Assembly (NCBI GenBank): GCA_963169475.1
Contig: CAUJFT010000154.1
Coordinates: 1 to 9,193, forward strand
Reading direction: 5' to 3'
Source of the DNA: Bacteroidota bacterium
GTDB taxonomy: Bacteria; Bacteroidota; Bacteroidia; J057
DNA: 9,193 nt
Numbering within the stretch: position 1 is the first letter of the stretch; each line of letters begins with the position of its first letter. Below the pieces are notes generated by a model. The model worked only from the letters and a program-made list of their open reading frames with translations, ran no database searches and was not told where the DNA came from. The position numbers and the translations under genes are program-made. Of this stretch, positions 7,321-9,193 are shown one piece after another.

Positions 7321-7365
7321 TTTGTTATTTGTATATTATTTTTAAATAAATATACAAATAACAAA
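7321..7365. repeat. Perfect 17-base-arm AT-rich palindrome
   Basis: The left arm 7321-7337 (TTTGTTATTTGTATATT) is the exact reverse complement of 7349-7365, with an 11-base spacer. It begins two bases after the T-run of the terminator. The right arm is not followed by an uninterrupted T-run, so it is not an obvious second terminator. It lies about 240 bases upstream of the predicted sigma-54 start site. That is a usual distance for an activator site, but a cruciform or back-up terminator is equally possible. Confidence 0.75.
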
Positions 7366-7553
7366 CATACAAAAAGCTATATTTAACCCAAACCTATTTT
7401 TTTATATAATAATCCAAGAATAATATAATACTATTAACAAGATATTGCAACTTAATGTAAGTAAATAATTATCAACAAATTAAAACTATTTTTATCGTCA
7501 TAATCTGTTATTGTTATAGGGTAGTATAGGAATAAAATCAATATACATATAGT

Positions 7554-7570
7554 TTGGCACGCTTTGTGCA
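7554..7570 (+). promoter_or_regulatory. Sigma-54 (RpoN) -24/-12 promoter for the DUF4783 gene
   Basis: The sequence TTGGCACGCTTTGTGCA matches the sigma-54 consensus YTGGCACG-N4-TTGCW at every fixed base except one (G for the first T of TTGC). The -24 GG (7556-7557) and the -12 GC (7568-7569) are separated by exactly 10 bases, the spacing this polymerase requires. Transcription would begin near 7581, giving a leader of about 31 bases before the ATG at 7612. No competing TAnnTTTG element is seen in this spacer. Confidence 0.7.
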
Positions 7571-7611
7571 ACAATTATTGAAGATTAACTAACCTAATTC
7601 TATTTCTAAAA

Positions 7612-8061
7612 ATGTTAAAAGTTAAATTGCTGCAGATTGGGTTGCTTTTTGTGTTGTTCGTAGGGTTTACTCATAGTGTTCAAGCACAAAATTCGCGTGA
7701 TTATGTAGGAAATCGAAGTCTTTCAGTAATGAGCCAGGTAGAACAAGATATTAACCGGGCTTTTATGAACAAGGATTTTGAACGCATTTCAAAATCTTTT
7801 GACGAGAGTGTAGAAATTAATTTCCCAAATAAACAGGGAACATTTTCTAAGTCTCAGGCAAGATTCGTTTTGAAAGAGTTCTTTTCTGACTATCCCGCTA
7901 TTGGATTTGAACACTCTTTTGCCGGAGTAACTTCGTCTAAATCAAGCCGATATACTATTGGCGACTATAAGACGACAAAAGCTACTTATCAGGTAAAAGT
8001 GAGCTACAAAAACAAAGACGGTTTTTGGTTAATCGATAATATCAATATTTCTCAAAAGTAA
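7612..8061 (+). CDS. Exported DUF4783 (NTF2-like) protein
   Basis: This encodes 149 residues. Residues 1-25 are a signal peptide (MLKVKLLQIGLLFVLFVGF, cleavage after VQA before Gln26). Residues 40-148 match the DUF4783 pattern of Bacteroidota. A helical start (VEQDINRAFMNKDFERISKSF) is followed by a strand with VEINFPNKQGTFSKSQA, then LKEFFSDYP, the small-residue stretch RYTIGDYKT and a closing strand pair ending GFWLIDNINI. The family adopts an NTF2-like cone fold. Its function is not established, and there are no catalytic residues to point to. The mature protein should be periplasmic. The length is normal for the family. The gene stands alone, with a sigma-54-like promoter upstream (7554-7570) and its own terminator downstream, so it is probably transcribed singly and on demand rather than constitutively. 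The ATG is the only start that leaves a full signal peptide, and there is no Shine-Dalgarno. Confidence 0.85.
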   Translation: MLKVKLLQIGLLFVLFVGFTHSVQAQNSRDYVGNRSLSVMSQVEQDINRAFMNKDFERISKSFDESVEINFPNKQGTFSKSQARFVLKEFFSDYPAIGFEHSFAGVTSSKSSRYTIGDYKTTKATYQVKVSYKNKDGFWLIDNINISQK

Positions 8062-8077
8062 AAAGCAGCCGATTGGG

Positions 8078-8108
8078 AAAAGACACAAGAGGGAGTCTTG
8101 TGTCTTTT
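8078..8108 (+). terminator. Intrinsic terminator of the DUF4783 gene
   Basis: A perfect 13-bp stem (8078-8090 AAAAGACACAAGA with 8096-8108) closes the 5-base loop GGGAG. The 3' arm itself ends in four T, followed by CTTTTAT. It starts 17 bases after the stop codon. The A-rich 5' arm pairs with the T-rich tail, so the structure may also work in the opposite direction. Confidence 0.85.
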
Positions 8109-8385
8109 CTTTTATAATTATTCAAAATACGCTACAAATTGGTTATGGAATCATTTTTTATTTATACAACTCCAAAAACTACCGCATTTTAATTAAAATA
8201 CTACTAATCAAATAATTATCATCAGTACTATTCGGAATCAGCGTCAAGGGTATTTAAATATTTTCATGTTAAAATTTTTAGCCTTTCTCTTTACCCGACA
8301 CTAACATATCTTCGCGCACACCCATTACTTACAGATTCCTTACATATTTATATTCTATTCAATGTGGTTTTTTATTACTTTTTTT

Positions 8386-8451
8386 AAAGAGGAGTGCATG
8401 TAGGTATCCCCCTACACTATAAAGGCAAATTTTTAAAAAAAATGCTCCTTT
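8386..8451. repeat. Nested inverted repeats: possible operator or structured RNA
   Basis: The outer arms AAAGaGGAGtGCAT (8386-8399) and ATGCTCCTTT (8442-8451) pair over ten bases with two single-base bulges. Inside the 5' part, GTAGG (8400-8404) and CCTAC (8411-8415) form a second inverted repeat around TATCCC. The inner element is the only GC-rich spot in its surroundings. It could be a dyad bound by a regulator of the downstream MG2 gene or part of a folded RNA. Nothing in the sequence decides between these. Confidence 0.35.
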
Positions 8452-8459
8452 ACAACAAT

Positions 8460-8495
8460 AGTACGTCTATTTTTTGTACAAGACCGTACTTTTTC
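8460..8495 (+). terminator. Weak terminator-like hairpin in the spacer
   Basis: AGTACGTCT (8460-8468) pairs with AGA-CGTACT (8481-8483 and 8485-8490), leaving C8484 as a bulge. The stem is followed by TTTTT (8491-8494 plus the final T of the arm). It could end a short transcript carrying the nested repeats at 8386-8451. It might also attenuate transcription from far upstream into the MG2 gene. Confidence 0.35.
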
Positions 8496-8803
8496 TGGAC
8501 ACTTTTCAGTATTATTTAAATAAAATCAAAAGAGAGGAAGAAAAAAACATCAAAACATGCAAAGAAAACTACATAAAATACTACATTACTTACAATTATT
8601 TTTCTTCTTGAAGGCAAAAAACCTTACGTCTATTTTATTTATCATATACTACAATTATTTGTAAATTTATTTTTATATTATTTACTAATACATAAAATAA
8701 ATAATGCAGACTTATGCTATAGAAGTTTACAAAATTTCGGGAGAATAGTTTATGGATTTTTTTTTTGCCTGCATCTTAGTAGAAAATCTAATTATTTTTT
8801 ATT

Positions 8804-9193
8804 ATGCTTAAATTACAGAATAAATTTGCCTTTATCCTTGTGCTAGTAAGTATGCTTATCACTTCATTAATGCTGCAAGGCAGTGATATGAAATTAAGCA
8901 ACAAACTTTCGGACATATTACAAGAGATTTTAATAAAACTAAAATCTTTTAACGAAAGGTACCCAGAAGACAAAGTCTATATACATCATGATAAACCTTT
9001 TTATAAACCGGGGGAGACTATATGGTTCACGGTGTATGTGCGTGATGGCAAAGACCTAAAACCTTCTGCTCAAAGCGATATTGTAGTAGTAGAAATTATT
9101 AATCCAAAGGGTAGTGTAGAAAAGACGATAAAAATTATTGCTAAAAATGGAGTAGCGCAGGGAGATTATTTCTTAGACGCAAACCTTGCAGGA
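8804..9193 (+). CDS. MG2-domain (alpha-2-macroglobulin-like) exported protein, N-terminal part
   Basis: The frame is open from an ATG at 8804 to the window end (130 codons, no stop). Residues 1-26 have a lysine-containing start and a hydrophobic core (FAFILVLVSMLITSLML), a signal peptide or membrane anchor. There is no lipobox Cys. Residues 30-50 form an amphipathic helix. From about residue 51 the text ERYPEDKVYIHHDKPFYKPG followed by ETIWFTVYV is the characteristic opening of an MG2 domain, as in Bacteroidota alpha-2-macroglobulin-like proteins. The strand with IVVVEIINPKG continues the same fold. Relatives are usually much longer, so most of the gene lies outside this window. Large MG-domain proteins of this phylum act in the periplasm or at the surface as protease-trapping or structural proteins, or carry a plug/TonB-receptor-like part. 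Which applies cannot be told from this fragment. No Shine-Dalgarno is seen, and the leader is AT-rich. Confidence 0.75.
   Translation, partial: MLKLQNKFAFILVLVSMLITSLMLQGSDMKLSNKLSDILQEILIKLKSFNERYPEDKVYIHHDKPFYKPGETIWFTVYVRDGKDLKPSAQSDIVVVEIINPKGSVEKTIKIIAKNGVAQGDYFLDANLAG

Larger units (their letters stand above)
8109..8803. other. Long AT-rich spacer without a gene
   Basis: No frame on either strand looks coding. The stretch holds several inverted repeats between 8386 and 8495, listed separately. It also holds a 12-base direct repeat TACGTCTATTTT (8462-8473 and 8625-8636). Promoter elements for the MG2 gene at 8804 should lie here, but no exact TAnnTTTG was found. A sigma-54-like TGG...TTGC at 8753-8768 has the wrong spacing. 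Confidence 0.5.

Noticed and set aside
8391..8405. GGAG followed by ATG at 8398 as a gene start
   Set aside because: The ATG is followed at once by a TAG stop, so nothing is encoded.
8753..8768. Sigma-54-like TGG...TTGC just before the MG2 gene
   Set aside because: GG (8754-8755) and GC (8767-8768) are 11 bases apart instead of the required 10, and the middle is only a T-run.
8788..8973. Minus-strand frame of 61 codons over the start of the MG2 gene
   Set aside because: It is antisense to a well-supported signal peptide and MG2 domain start and has no recognisable content.

Overview
The window looks like a stretch of Bacteroidota chromosome. The evidence is a giant secreted protein ending in a gliding-motility-associated (CHU_C-type) sorting domain of the type IX secretion system (T9SS), a DUF4783 protein, an MG2-domain protein, signal peptides cleaved before Gln, AT-rich spacers, and starts without a clear Shine-Dalgarno. 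I cannot name the genus from the sequence.

Layout. On the left, a minus-strand gene starts at 284 and runs off the window; I do not recognise it. A strong hairpin with a T-run on the minus strand (323-370) lies upstream of it. Bases 381 to about 878 hold the decayed front half of an IS4-type transposase with two frameshifts. The AT-rich spacer that follows contains a candidate Bacteroidota-type promoter (863-896). It precedes a small exported coiled-coil protein (1044-1316), and 74 bases later comes the 1949-residue adhesin-like protein (1391-7240). No terminator is visible between these two, so they may be co-transcribed.

The giant gene fills nearly two thirds of the window. In order it encodes a signal peptide, a PPC-like N-terminal domain, a cysteine-containing middle region, one Ig-like domain, fourteen tandem repeats of 81-89 residues (2726-6259), two further Ig-like segments, a PKD domain and the T9SS C-terminal domain. 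The first six repeats alternate between two subtypes, so they form three copies of a two-domain unit. The last four share a different, longer form. The likely role is a secreted or surface-attached stalk or adhesin. No PorP/SprF-type partner gene is visible.

Downstream there is a clear intrinsic terminator (7284-7318), directly followed by a perfect 17-base-arm AT-rich palindrome (7321-7365). Next is a sequence matching the sigma-54 -24/-12 promoter almost perfectly (7554-7570), 41 bases before a DUF4783 exported protein (7612-8061), which has its own terminator (8078-8108). A roughly 740-base AT-rich spacer without genes carries several inverted repeats (8386-8495) that could be an operator or a small structured RNA. 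The window ends inside an MG2-domain (alpha-2-macroglobulin-like) protein that starts at 8804. The theme is export and the cell surface: four of the five intact or partial genes have N-terminal export signals.
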